The position numbers and the translations under genes are program-made. The notes below the pieces were generated by a model. That model searched no databases. It was not told the DNA's origin and saw only the letters and a list, made by a program, of their open reading frames with translations. From Oribacterium sinus (lineage in GTDB: Bacteria > Bacillota > Clostridia > Lachnospirales > Lachnospiraceae), in contig NZ_JACHHH010000006.1 of assembly GCF_014202695.1 (NCBI RefSeq), forward strand, positions 1-64,000: a stretch of DNA of 64,000 nt, written 5' to 3'. This document shows positions 43,701-51,108 of this stretch, in pieces. Numbering within the stretch: position 1 is the first letter of the stretch; each line of letters starts with the position of its first letter.

Positions 43701-44013
43701 GAAATTACAAAATATGATGCAGCTCTCCGGAGGAGAAAAGGCTCTTACCGCTATTTCCCTGCTTTTTGCTTTGCAAAGTCTAAAGCCTTCTCCCTTCTGT
43801 TTATTGGATGAGATTGAGGCGGCACTGGATGATTCCAATGTGGTACGCTTTGCGGAGTATTTGCATCATTTGATTAAGAACACCCAGTTTATTGTCATTA
43901 CCCATAGAAGAGGAACTATGGAAAGGGCAGACAGACTTTTTGGTGTTACCATGCAGGAAAAGGGTATTTCCACCCTGGTATCTGTTGACCTGGTAGAAGA
44001 CCAGCTGCAATAA
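40750..44013 (+). CDS. smc: Chromosome segregation protein SMC
   Basis: Condensin ATPase that organises the chromosome. Walker A is GPNGSGKSN (31-39), signature LSGGEKALTA and Walker B CLLDEIEAALDD near the C-terminus, with two long coiled coils (about 165-480 and 650-960) around a hinge (EKGLIGVVAELISVPKDYE…ALETVLGSG). At 1087 residues it is about 100 shorter than Bacillus subtilis Smc (1186), and the shortening must lie in the arms. It starts within rnc and precedes ftsY by nine bases. Confidence 0.96.
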   Translation: MYLKSIEIQGFKSFANKTVLDFSPGITGIVGPNGSGKSNISDAVRWVLGEQKVKQLRGNSMQDVIFSGTALRRAQGYAYVSMCFDNADHALNLPYEEITVSRRLYRSGESEYRLNDAECRLKDIHELFYDTGIGKEGYSLIGQGQIDKILSGKAEERRALFDEAVGIVKFKRRKDISQKKLEEEQANMERIQDILSELEKQLAPLERQSGKAKNYLQLRDKLLLYEANLFLLEMKEAEKGLEELAKKIENLSYYQKEEEEKQNRLTQAFLAMEREGDALEAEEQRIRQREEEYLSEKAEIERRISQLREDISGKESSKKHFQDQIEKLKEESSRLLGKMEDLAATLFAMQEQFSSLLPFSKDKSEVQLDIDFIRSTIKEAERTIQNCFENNFAFEEAPKLSKGEEENLGEQFLAFQEKEEELKKAKEAFQSLLQTMQGLSRELQGKRQELESEKSRLALQERAVENQSLRLDNLENLAERYEGFGNAVRFCMREKDREKGLIGVVAELISVPKDYELALETVLGSGLQQLVCEDEGTAKRLIEKLKRERQGRASFLPLPSLRKNRDEKYDSLKKEAGVIGVFADLIKVPDSCKGLENYLLSRVLLVKSMEEALSLEKKYHHSLRIVTLEGELLQAGGAISGGAYKNNSSLMGRKREMEELKESIEKGKEACNTIRKAVEEKVKACNRLEQELSAKEEERHQQEKGLSELELMLQAKMQLEYQTLSTKTDFLTEQMHGYSDALEKLFAEKFDLEEAEKQSKESVLHQEEEILKLQKKLSDGEKAFSDRKESLQSIQEQKQKIAEKQKAYFAEKEKFAEAQLNQEKEALRLENQKEKLEEQSAKSAQYILEEYGLKFSEVKQYYREELCEDPALSKEIQEMKGNIRSLGPINLDSIQQFEEVSERYSFLHQQVEDLLASEKSLQEIIADLDRGMRKQFHENFSKIQVEFNKVFRVLFGGGQGRLEMEEGEDVLESGIRIVAEPPGKKLQNMMQLSGGEKALTAISLLFALQSLKPSPFCLLDEIEAALDDSNVVRFAEYLHHLIKNTQFIVITHRRGTMERADRLFGVTMQEKGISTLVSVDLVEDQLQ

Positions 44014-44022
44014 GGAGGAATC

Positions 44023-44898
44023 ATGGCAAATATTTTTACCAAAATACTGAATAATATTTTTCAATCCAATGAGGTGGCGGATGAGGCCTTTTATGAAGAG
44101 TTGGAAGAGGCCATGATTCTCAGTGATGTTTCCTATAGCAGCTGTATGCGTATTATTGATGCGGTAAAGCATGAAGCCAATCAGCGGGGGGTAAATCTGA
44201 CCCGGGATGTGCAAAAGATTCTAAAGGACTATATCTTGGATCTGATGATGGTGGAGGAAGGCTATTACGCCTTTGAACAGGAGAAAAGCATTATCTCCGT
44301 AATCGGCGTAAATGGCGTAGGAAAAACCACATCTATCGGAAAGCTGGCCTATCATTTAAAGAAAAAAGGAAAGAAGGTTATCCTTGCGGCGGCGGATACT
44401 TTCCGTGCCGGAGCCATTGAACAGCTGGTGGAATGGGGGAACCGTGTAGGGGTGGATGTTATTCACCAAAAGGAGGGCTCCGACCCTGCGGCAGTAGTTT
44501 TCGATGCTCTTCAGTCCTTTAAGGCGAAAAATGCGGATGTTTTGATTATTGATACCGCAGGTAGACTGCACAATAAGAAAAACCTGATGCAGGAGCTTGG
44601 AAAAATCAACCGCATCATTGACCGGGAATTTGCGGAAGGCTATAGAGAAACTCTGGTGGTTTTGGATGCCACCACAGGACAGAATGCCATGAGCCAAGCA
44701 AAGCTCTTTAAAGAATGTAGTCAGGTTACCGGTGTAATCTTAAGTAAGATGGACTCCACTGCTAAAGGCGGCATGGCCCTATCCATACAGGCAGAGCTTG
44801 GCCTTCCGGTAAAATACATGGGCACCGGGGAAAGAGTTGAAAACCTACAGCGCTTCGATGCCAAGCGATATGTTGAGGATATTTTTGACTTGCATTAA
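44023..44898 (+). CDS. ftsY: Signal recognition particle receptor FtsY
   Basis: GTPase that docks SRP-ribosome complexes at the membrane. The 291-residue protein has the NG domain only: GVNGVGKTTSIGKLAYHL, ADTFRAGAIEQL, IIDTAGRLHNKKNLM, LSKMDSTAKGG and GTGERVENLQRFDA. The acidic N-terminal A domain of E. coli FtsY is absent, as is usual in Firmicutes. It stands in front of a very large palindrome and two genes upstream of ffh, its partner. Confidence 0.96.
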   Translation: MANIFTKILNNIFQSNEVADEAFYEELEEAMILSDVSYSSCMRIIDAVKHEANQRGVNLTRDVQKILKDYILDLMMVEEGYYAFEQEKSIISVIGVNGVGKTTSIGKLAYHLKKKGKKVILAAADTFRAGAIEQLVEWGNRVGVDVIHQKEGSDPAAVVFDALQSFKAKNADVLIIDTAGRLHNKKNLMQELGKINRIIDREFAEGYRETLVVLDATTGQNAMSQAKLFKECSQVTGVILSKMDSTAKGGMALSIQAELGLPVKYMGTGERVENLQRFDAKRYVEDIFDLH

Positions 44899-44903
44899 GG
44901 CAA

Positions 44904-45272
44904 AGGGGCTGTACTTCTTCAATAGTAGTCTTATGCAGTATAGGTCTGAAAGAGGGGCATGCTCCCGCTAACATTTCTATAAATTGAAGGACTGTATACT
45001 TTAAAATTTGCTTTTATGCAACATCGGTCTAAAAGTGGGGCACGCTCTCGCTAACCTCGCCACGCAGCGGTACTAACTTCAAGCTTCGCTTTCAGTAAGT
45101 ACCGGCGGGCTCAGATTACCCCTTTTTTAGACCGATGTTGCATCTAAAGCAATCCATAGATTAAGTTTTACAGTCCTTCAATTTTATTGTTAACGAACCG
45201 TCAACACTAGATTAACCCTTTTCAGACCTATACTGCATATATACTATTACAAAGGATTACAGCCCGTTTTTC
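44904..45272. repeat. Large four-level nested palindrome
   Basis: A non-coding block of about 365 bases is built of inverted repeats inside each other. Outermost GGGCTGTA (44906-44913) pairs with TACAGCCC (45258-45265), which is followed by GTTTTT. Next, TATGCAGTATAGGTCTGAAA (44932-44951) matches 45220-45239 perfectly. Then AAATTGAAGGACTGTA (44981-44996) matches 45169-45184. Then ATGCAACATCGGTCTAAAA (45016-45034) matches 45125-45143. A GC-richer centre with CGGTACT/AGTACCG (from 45068 to about 45104) closes it. The transcript could form one very long hairpin ending ftsY. The second and fourth arms are themselves similar (GCA…GGTCTrAAA), suggesting growth by insertion of related units into each other. 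No frame of note is inside. Confidence 0.9.
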
Positions 45273-45278
45273 TTTATG

Positions 45279-45323
45279 CTGTCAACAAAAATGCTTGACA
45301 GTAGGAAGCTTTTTTGTTAATTT
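45279..45323 (+). promoter_or_regulatory. Candidate ylxM-ffh promoter with dyad
   Basis: CTGTCAA (45279-45285) and TTGACAG (45295-45301) form a perfect dyad. The right half contains a consensus -35 TTGACA (45295-45300), with a poor -10 TAATTT after 17 bases. ylxM follows behind GAGGTGA. Confidence 0.4.
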
Positions 45324-45343
45324 ACTATATCGTGAGGTGAAGT

Positions 45344-45658
45344 ATGGAAGCTTTTGTGGAAAAGGGAAACCTGTTTTTGCTGTATTCCGGCTTGTTAAAG
45401 GAGAAGCAAAGACAGATTTATGAATACCATATTTTGGAAGACATGAGCTTTACGGAGATTGGCTTGGAAATGGGTATCACCAGGCAGGCAGCCCAGGCGG
45501 TATTTCGAAAGGCGGACGAAAAGCTAAAGTTCATCGAAGAGAATCTTCACCTGGCAGAAAAGTGGCTCAGTATACGGCGTTGTGCGGAAGAAATTCAGAA
45601 CAAGGCACGGGATGCGGAAATCAAAGCATTAGCAGGAGAAATCATTCATGGCATTTGA
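45344..45658 (+). CDS. ylxM: YlxM, HTH protein linked to the SRP pathway (UPF0122)
   Basis: A 104-residue helix-turn-helix protein of the sigma-70 region 4 type (YHILEDMSFTEIGLEMGITRQAAQAVFRKADEKL). YlxM is almost always in front of ffh and is thought to modulate SRP assembly, though its biochemical role is only partly known. Its stop overlaps the ffh start by 11 bases. Confidence 0.92.
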   Translation: MEAFVEKGNLFLLYSGLLKEKQRQIYEYHILEDMSFTEIGLEMGITRQAAQAVFRKADEKLKFIEENLHLAEKWLSIRRCAEEIQNKARDAEIKALAGEIIHGI

Positions 45659-47027
45659 AAGTTTATCCGATCGTTTAAGTGATATATTTCAAAATTTATC
45701 CGGAAAGGGAAAGCTTTCCGAGGAGGATGTAAACCTTGCCTTAAAGGAAGTTCGAATGGCTTTGTTGGAAGCAGACGTGAACTTCAAGCTGGTAAAGGAT
45801 TTCATTGCCAAGGTTAAGGAATCCGCCATCGGAGAAGAGGTATTTTCCTCTTTAAGTCCGGCCCAGACAGTGATTAAGATTGTTCGGGATGAACTGACCA
45901 AGATGATGGGGGAGGAAAATACGGAGCTGAAGCTTCGCCCTCAAAGTGAGATCACGGTTTTGATGATGGTGGGCTTACAGGGAGCCGGAAAAACCACTAC
46001 TGCGGCAAAGCTTGCAGGTAAGTTCCAAAAGCAGCATAGAAAGCCTTTACTGGTAGCCTGCGACATTTATAGACCGGCAGCTATTGAACAGCTTCGTGTC
46101 AATGCGGAAAAGCTTTCCATCCCCTTCTTTAGCTTGGGAAATCAAGTAAAGCCGGAGGAAATTGCAAAGAAAGCCTATGAAGAGGCCAAGGCAAAGGGCT
46201 ATAACCTTTTGATTTTGGATACCGCCGGAAGATTGCAGATTGATGATGCTTTGATGGAAGAACTAAAGCGGATGAAATCTGCTGTACCTGTTGACTGGAC
46301 CATCCTTACTGTGGACGCCATGACCGGACAGGAAGCGGTAAATGTTGCGGAGAGCTTTAGCAAGGAAGTAGGCGTTAACGGCGTAATCCTCAGTAAGTGC
46401 GACGGAGATACCAGAGGAGGAGCTGCCTTATCCATTAAGGCCATGACCGGACAGCCTATTCTATACCTTGGTATGGGAGAAAAGCTTTCTGATTTAGAGC
46501 CCTTCTATCCGGATCGTATGGCAGGTCGAATTCTGGGAATGGGAGATGTACTTTCCCTCATTGAAAAAGCCCAGAGCGAAATGGATGAGGAAAAGGCCAA
46601 GGAATCCGTTCGGAAATTGTCCAAGGGACAGTTTAACTATGATGATTTCCTGGATCAGATGAATCAGTTGCAAAAGCTTGGAGGAATCGCAGGGATTTTA
46701 AAGATGCTTCCCGGCATGAACAAGGCTATGCAGGGGATTGATCTGGAAGATTCGGAAAAGAAGATGAAGCAGGTAAAATCCATGATTCAGTCCATGACCT
46801 TCAAGGAAAGAGCCAATCCGAAGCTTATGAATCCCTCCCGTAAGAAAAGAATTGCTCAGGGAGCCGGAGTGGATATTGCAGAAGTCAACAAGCTGGTAAA
46901 GCAGTTTGAAGAGATGCAGAAGATGATGAAGCAATTTGGCGGTTCCATGAAGGGAAAGCACGGAGGTTTCCCGGGAATGGGTATGGGCAAGAACCCCTTC
47001 GGAAGAGGAGGCGGGTTTCCCTTCTAA
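45648..47027 (+). CDS. ffh: Signal recognition particle protein Ffh
   Basis: SRP54 homologue that binds SRP RNA and signal peptides. The 459-residue protein has the N domain, the G domain (GLQGAGKTTTAAKLAGKF, DIYRPAAIEQL, LDTAGRLQID, LSKCDGDTRGGAAL) and the Met-rich M domain (about 325-440) with a Gly/Met/Phe tail (GMGMGKNPFGRGGGFPF). The SRP RNA gene is not in this window. Confidence 0.97.
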   Translation: MAFESLSDRLSDIFQNLSGKGKLSEEDVNLALKEVRMALLEADVNFKLVKDFIAKVKESAIGEEVFSSLSPAQTVIKIVRDELTKMMGEENTELKLRPQSEITVLMMVGLQGAGKTTTAAKLAGKFQKQHRKPLLVACDIYRPAAIEQLRVNAEKLSIPFFSLGNQVKPEEIAKKAYEEAKAKGYNLLILDTAGRLQIDDALMEELKRMKSAVPVDWTILTVDAMTGQEAVNVAESFSKEVGVNGVILSKCDGDTRGGAALSIKAMTGQPILYLGMGEKLSDLEPFYPDRMAGRILGMGDVLSLIEKAQSEMDEEKAKESVRKLSKGQFNYDDFLDQMNQLQKLGGIAGILKMLPGMNKAMQGIDLEDSEKKMKQVKSMIQSMTFKERANPKLMNPSRKKRIAQGAGVDIAEVNKLVKQFEEMQKMMKQFGGSMKGKHGGFPGMGMGKNPFGRGGGFPF

Positions 47028-47074
47028 AGAGATGGACTCCCCTTCTAAAGAATAGGTGGATTACCTTCTAAAGA
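47021..47074 (+). repeat. Short tandem repeat at the ffh 3' end
   Basis: CTTCTAAAGA occurs three times, at 47021, 47042 and 47065 (spacings 21 and 23), with longer shared context CCTTCTAAAGAATAGG in the last two. The first copy includes the ffh stop codon. Confidence 0.7.
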
Positions 47075-47171
47075 ATAGGAAACTTGTTTTTTCATCAAGC
47101 ATTTTATGTAGCGTTTCAACAGCTAGTCTGTAGAAATAAATTTATCTAAACACACACAAAGGAGAAAAGAA

Positions 47172-47411
47172 ATGGCAGTTAAGATCAGATTAAGAAGAAT
47201 GGGACAGATTCACGCACCTTACTATCGTGTTATTGTGGCAGATTCCAGAAGCCCAAGAAACGGTAAGTTCATTGCAGAGCTTGGATATTATGATCCAACT
47301 AAGGAGCCAACAGTATTTAAGGTAGACGCAGAAGAGACAAAGAAATGGTTACAAAACGGAGCACAGCCAACAGAAACTGTTGCAAGACTTCTGAAGAAGT
47401 TTGACATCTAA
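47172..47411 (+). CDS. rpsP: 30S ribosomal protein S16
   Basis: Standard 79-residue S16: [40 protein letters not shown] and the C-terminal [12 protein letters not shown]. Strong AAAGGAG site. It opens the rpsP-khpA-rimM-trmD-rplS ribosome-maturation cluster. Confidence 0.98.
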   Translation: MAVKIRLRRMGQIHAPYYRVIVADSRSPRNGKFIAELGYYDPTKEPTVFKVDAEETKKWLQNGAQPTETVARLLKKFDI

Positions 47412-47437
47412 GTCTACTTTTAAAGGAGGATGCTGTC

Positions 47438-47665
47438 GTGAAGGAATTACTGGAAACCATTGCAAAGGCATTGGTTCAGTTTCCTGAAGATGTTCATGCT
47501 GAGATGGAAGAGAAGGAGGGAGAAATCCACCTGACTCTTTCCGTAAATGAGCAAGACATGGGAAAGGTGATTGGACGTTCAGGTCGTATCGCCAAGGCGA
47601 TCCGTTCTGTCATGAATGCTGCTGCATCCAAGCAAAATCTCAGAATATCCATCGATATTCAGTAA
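47438..47665 (+). CDS. khpA: KH-domain RNA-binding protein (KhpA/YlqC)
   Basis: The 75-residue protein is one KH domain with the GxxG-type loop in VIGRSGRIAKAIRSVM. It binds RNA and in Firmicutes pairs with KhpB/Jag. The start is GTG (47438) behind AAAGGAGGA. It lies between rpsP and rimM, its usual place, and a terminator follows. Confidence 0.94.
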   Translation: MKELLETIAKALVQFPEDVHAEMEEKEGEIHLTLSVNEQDMGKVIGRSGRIAKAIRSVMNAAASKQNLRISIDIQ

Positions 47666-47669
47666 GGAG

Positions 47670-47698
47670 AAGGTATGTCTTAGGGCATACCTTTTCTT
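47670..47698 (+). terminator. Terminator (possibly attenuating) between khpA and rimM
   Basis: AAGGTATGTC (47670-47679) pairs with GGCATACCTT (47684-47693) around a TTAG loop, then TTCTT. It starts five bases after the khpA stop and would separate rpsP-khpA from rimM-trmD expression. Confidence 0.75.
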
Positions 47699-47716
47699 CA
47701 CGCTAGGGGAGGGAAG

Positions 47717-48241
47717 ATGTTAAAAGAGCTACGAGTAGGAACGATTTTGAAACCCCATGGTTTAAAGGGGGAAATGAAGGTTTTTCCCACAACGGAAGAT
47801 CCAAGACGTTTTACTCAATTAAAGGAATTGATTTTACGAAGAGAAAGTAAGGGGCTTCGAGATACTTCCTTTTCTGAAAGCAGAAAAATCAAGTCCGTTC
47901 GCTTTCAGGGAGAATTCCTGCTTTTACAATTAGAGGGGATTGACTCTGTGGAAATGGTGGAAAAATATCGTAACGTATCTTTAATGATTCCTAGAGAGCA
48001 GGCTCTTCCTTTAGGGGAAAATGAGTTTTTCCTTGGGGATTATATCGGTATGGAAGTCTATATTGAGGGAAAAGAGCTCTTGGGAGAAGTGAAGGAAGTG
48101 ATTGAAACCGGGGCAAACCTGGTATTTTCCGTAGAAGGAAAGGAAAAAGAATATCTTATTCCTCATATTCCTCCGGTGGTATATGAAATCAAGGACAATC
48201 GTATTGCCATTCACCTGATGGAAGGATTGCTGGAGCTATGA
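47717..48241 (+). CDS. rimM: 16S rRNA processing protein RimM
   Basis: Assists maturation of the 30S head. The 174-residue protein starts LRVGTILKPHGLKGEMKVFPTT, the RimM signature, with a C-terminal PRC-barrel (FFLGDYIGMEVY…YLIPHIPPVVYEI). It overlaps trmD by four bases. Confidence 0.95.
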   Translation: MLKELRVGTILKPHGLKGEMKVFPTTEDPRRFTQLKELILRRESKGLRDTSFSESRKIKSVRFQGEFLLLQLEGIDSVEMVEKYRNVSLMIPREQALPLGENEFFLGDYIGMEVYIEGKELLGEVKEVIETGANLVFSVEGKEKEYLIPHIPPVVYEIKDNRIAIHLMEGLLEL

Positions 48242-48990
48242 GTAAATTTACTGTTTTTACTCTGTTCCCGGAACAGATTGAAAATGCCCTATCCCATTCC
48301 ATTATGAAAAGAGCCATGGAAGACGAGAAGTTATCCTTAAATTGCGTCAATATTCGTGATTTCACAGAGGATCCTCACGGCCATGTGGATGATGCCCCAT
48401 TTGGGGGAGGGGCAGGAATGTTAATGCAGGTTCAGCCCATTGTTTCCGCCTTTGAGGACTTGGTAAGAAGAGAAGGAAGACCGGATAGAGTCATTTACTG
48501 CTCCCCCAGGGGAAAGGTATTTCAGCAAAGTATGGCCATGGAATTGGCCAAAGAGGAGCATATTCTCTTTCTTTGCGGGCATTACGAAGGCATAGACCAA
48601 AGAGCCTTGGATATTCTGGAGGTAGAAGAGGTTTCCATCGGAGACTATGTGCTTACGGGAGGAGAGCTTCCGGCAGTGATTATGATTGATGCCATAGCCC
48701 GCTTACAGGATGGGGTTTTAAACAAAAAGGAAAGCTTCGAAGAGGAAAGCTTTTCCCAGGGGCTTTTAGAATATCCCCAATATACCCGTCCCAGAAGCTT
48801 TCAGGATAGAGAGGTTCCCGAAATTCTTCTTTCCGGAGATCATAAAAAAATCCGGCAGTGGAGGTGGGAAGAAAGTCTTAGAGTCACGAAGGAACAAAGA
48901 CCGGAGCTGTATGAAAAGTACAGAGAGGAAAATCCCGAGCTTTTTATCGAAAAAAAGAAGCGGAAGAGATCAAAAATTAAAGCGGAGTAG
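48238..48990 (+). CDS. trmD: tRNA (guanine-N1)-methyltransferase
   Basis: Methylates G37 of tRNAs to prevent frameshifting. The 250-residue SPOUT enzyme has FTLFPEQIE, FGGGAGMLMQVQPI, LCGHYEGIDQRAL and the trefoil-knot loop IGDYVLTGGELPAVIMIDA. A Lys/Arg-rich C-terminus (EKKKRKRSKIKAE) extends slightly beyond the usual end. Confidence 0.97.
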   Translation: MSKFTVFTLFPEQIENALSHSIMKRAMEDEKLSLNCVNIRDFTEDPHGHVDDAPFGGGAGMLMQVQPIVSAFEDLVRREGRPDRVIYCSPRGKVFQQSMAMELAKEEHILFLCGHYEGIDQRALDILEVEEVSIGDYVLTGGELPAVIMIDAIARLQDGVLNKKESFEEESFSQGLLEYPQYTRPRSFQDREVPEILLSGDHKKIRQWRWEESLRVTKEQRPELYEKYREENPELFIEKKKRKRSKIKAE

Positions 48991-49151
48991 ATGAAAAAAA
49001 TAAAGCAAAGTCAAGGATTTTGCTTGCAATTCTAGCTGCTTTGTGGTAATTTATTGAGGCTGTTTTGTAATAGGACAAAACGAAAACCGTATCATATGTT
49101 CCGCTGACGCAAGACGTGTATGAACATGGAATCATTATGGAGGACAAAGAA
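48991..49151 (+). promoter_or_regulatory. rplS leader, possible L19 autoregulatory structure
   Basis: The 161-base trmD-rplS gap is long for this tight cluster. AGCAAA/TTTGCT near 49002-49023 could be a terminator of trmD. Closer to rplS, CATATGTTC (49093-49101) pairs with GAACATG (about 49122-49128) around CGCTGACGCAAGACGTG. An 'L19 leader' RNA is known upstream of rplS in Gram-positives; position and a compact hairpin before the ribosome site fit, but I could not match its consensus reliably. Confidence 0.35.
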
Positions 49152-49505
49152 ATGTCAAATTATGAAATCATTAAGGGAATTGAAGATGCTCAGCTGAGAA
49201 AAGAAGCATTGGCAGACTTCAACACAGGAGATACCGTAAAGGTATACAACAAGATTAAAGAGGGTAACAGAGAGAGAACTCAGGTTTTCGAGGGAACTGT
49301 TCTGAAGATTCAGGGTGGATCCAACAGAGAAACCTTTACTATTCGTAAGACATCCAACGGTGTGGGTGTAGAGAAGACTTGGCCAATCCACAGCCCATTC
49401 GTAGAGAAGATTGAAGTGGTTCGTAGAGGTAAGGTAAGAAGAGCTAAGTTGAACTACCTTCGTGACCGTGTTGGTAAGGCTGCTAAGGTTAAGGCTGCAA
49501 AATAA
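49152..49505 (+). CDS. rplS: 50S ribosomal protein L19
   Basis: 117 residues with the L19 core [26 protein letters not shown] and [36 protein letters not shown]-type wording. ATG 49152 is chosen because GGAGGA (49139-49144) lies seven bases upstream; the in-frame ATG at 49137 overlaps that site. Confidence 0.96.
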   Translation: MSNYEIIKGIEDAQLRKEALADFNTGDTVKVYNKIKEGNRERTQVFEGTVLKIQGGSNRETFTIRKTSNGVGVEKTWPIHSPFVEKIEVVRRGKVRRAKLNYLRDRVGKAAKVKAAK

Positions 49506-49513
49506 GAGTAAAA

Positions 49514-49541
49514 GCGGTGTTCCTCAGGGGACACCTTTTTT
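49514..49541 (+). terminator. Terminator after rplS
   Basis: GGTGTTCC (49516-49523) pairs, with one G-T pair, with GGGACACC (49528-49535), then T6. Confidence 0.85.
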
Positions 49542-49568
49542 ATTATCGATGCAATGTGTAGAATAGAG

Positions 49569-49598
49569 TTGATGCACTTTAAAAATAGTTGCTATGCT
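49569..49598 (+). promoter_or_regulatory. Promoter of the lepB-rbgA-rnhB-yraN run
   Basis: TTGATG (49569-49574), 18 bases, extended -10 TGC-TATGCT (49590-49598); the gene starts 35 bases later. Confidence 0.55.
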
Positions 49599-49632
49599 TT
49601 AGAAACGAAAAATAAAAAGGAAAAGGAGCCCC

Positions 49633-50160
49633 ATGAAAGAACAAGCAATACTGCAAAAATGGATTCGTAATTTAGTGGATTTTATTGTTATCCTTTCCTT
49701 GGCCTGGTTTGTGGTGCATAGCTTTTTTTCTTTGGCGAGAGTTTCCGGTCACAGCATGGAGCCCTCCCTTTCTGCAGGAGATACGGTATTGGTGGATGAA
49801 TTCTTCTACCAGTTTAAAAAGCCTAAACGCTATGATGTGGTGCTATTTCAAAAAAAGGATAAGTCCAACAATATAAAACGTATCATCGGACTGCCCGGAG
49901 AAACCGTGATAATCCAAAACGGTCGTGTGTATATCAACGGCACTCTTTTGGAAACAGACAAGCTTTCTCCCATTGTCCTTGAGGGAGTAGCCAAGAATCC
50001 GGTGGAGCTGGGGGAAAATGAATATTTTCTTTTGGGAGATAACACGGACTCTTCAGAGGACAGTCGTTTTCAAAATATGGGAAATATACAGGAGAGCCAG
50101 ATTGTAGGCAGGGTTTGGTTCAGGATTTTTCCTTTTCGGAAAATATCCTTGATTGGCTAA
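49633..50160 (+). CDS. lepB: Signal peptidase I
   Basis: Removes signal peptides from exported proteins. The 175-residue protein has one N-terminal helix (residues 14-34), the catalytic Ser41 in VSGHSMEPSL and Lys82 in NIKRIIGLPGE, plus YFLLGDNTDSSEDSRF. Gram-positive size. It follows the SRP genes and rplS, in the common Clostridia order, and precedes rbgA by nine bases. Confidence 0.95.
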   Translation: MKEQAILQKWIRNLVDFIVILSLAWFVVHSFFSLARVSGHSMEPSLSAGDTVLVDEFFYQFKKPKRYDVVLFQKKDKSNNIKRIIGLPGETVIIQNGRVYINGTLLETDKLSPIVLEGVAKNPVELGENEYFLLGDNTDSSEDSRFQNMGNIQESQIVGRVWFRIFPFRKISLIG

Positions 50161-50169
50161 GGAGGAAAA

Positions 50170-51057
50170 ATGAAGATACAGTGGTATCCCGGTCATATGG
50201 CAAAAGCCAAGCGGAAAATGAAAGAGGATTTGCCTTTATGTGACGTAATCGTAGAGGTTATTGACAGCCGTTGTCCCAATTCCTCCAGAAATCCGGAAAT
50301 CGACCAGCTGGCTAAGGATAAAATCAGAATTTTATTGTTTAATAAGCTGGACTTGGCGGATGACGAGCGTAGCAAGCTCTTTATGGAGGACTTTCATAGA
50401 AGAGGATTCTTTACTTTAGGGATTGATGCCAGAAACAGAGCCAGTGTAAAAAGAGTAAGTAAATTGATTCAAGAAGCCTCTCAACCTCTTTATGAAAAAA
50501 ATAGAAAAAAAGGGATTTCCTCTCAAATGGTTAGAGCTATGGTGCTGGGAATCCCCAATGTAGGAAAATCTACATTTATCAATGCCTTTGTAGGTCGTTC
50601 TACTGCTAAAACCGGGAATAAGCCCGGAGTTACCAGAGGGAATCAGTGGATTAAGCTGGATAAAAATGTACAGCTATTGGATACTCCCGGAATTACCTGG
50701 CCGAAGTTTGAACGGAAAATTGTGGGCTATAACTTGGCGCTGATTGGTTCCATCAATGATGATATTTTGCCAATAGAGGATCTGGTTTTTTATTTCTTGA
50801 AATATCTTGTCCGCTACTATCCTAAAGCCATTCTTGAGCGTTATGGAATAGAGCCGGAGGAGGGGGAAGCGGCTCTTTCCATTATGGATAAGATTGCCGT
50901 AAAAAGAGCCTGTATCAAAAAGGGAGGAGATGTGGATTACACCAGAGTCTCCCGTCTGATTTTAGATGATTTTCGCAGTGGCAGACTGGGGAAGATCAGC
51001 CTGGAACATCCCGGTAAGTGGTATGATGAAGGGGATGAGGATTCAGCAGTAGAATAA
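50170..51057 (+). CDS. rbgA: Ribosome biogenesis GTPase RbgA (YlqF)
   Basis: Helps late 50S assembly. The 295-residue protein has the circularly permuted GTPase order: G4 NKLD (about residue 59) comes before G1 GIPNVGKSTFINAF (about 128), then GVTRGNQWIKL and DTPGITWPK. The start IQWYPGHMAKAKR is the family signature. Confidence 0.96.
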   Translation: MKIQWYPGHMAKAKRKMKEDLPLCDVIVEVIDSRCPNSSRNPEIDQLAKDKIRILLFNKLDLADDERSKLFMEDFHRRGFFTLGIDARNRASVKRVSKLIQEASQPLYEKNRKKGISSQMVRAMVLGIPNVGKSTFINAFVGRSTAKTGNKPGVTRGNQWIKLDKNVQLLDTPGITWPKFERKIVGYNLALIGSINDDILPIEDLVFYFLKYLVRYYPKAILERYGIEPEEGEAALSIMDKIAVKRACIKKGGDVDYTRVSRLILDDFRSGRLGKISLEHPGKWYDEGDEDSAVE

Positions 51058-51108
51058 AGTGGAAAGATAATACCGGGAAGAAGCGCTTTACAGAAATGAG
51101 GCCAAGGC

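Noticed and set aside
44904-45272. CRISPR array or SRP RNA gene beside ffh
   Set aside because: Repeats are nested and inverted, not direct and regularly spaced, and the SRP RNA apical GGAA/GNAR domain was not found.
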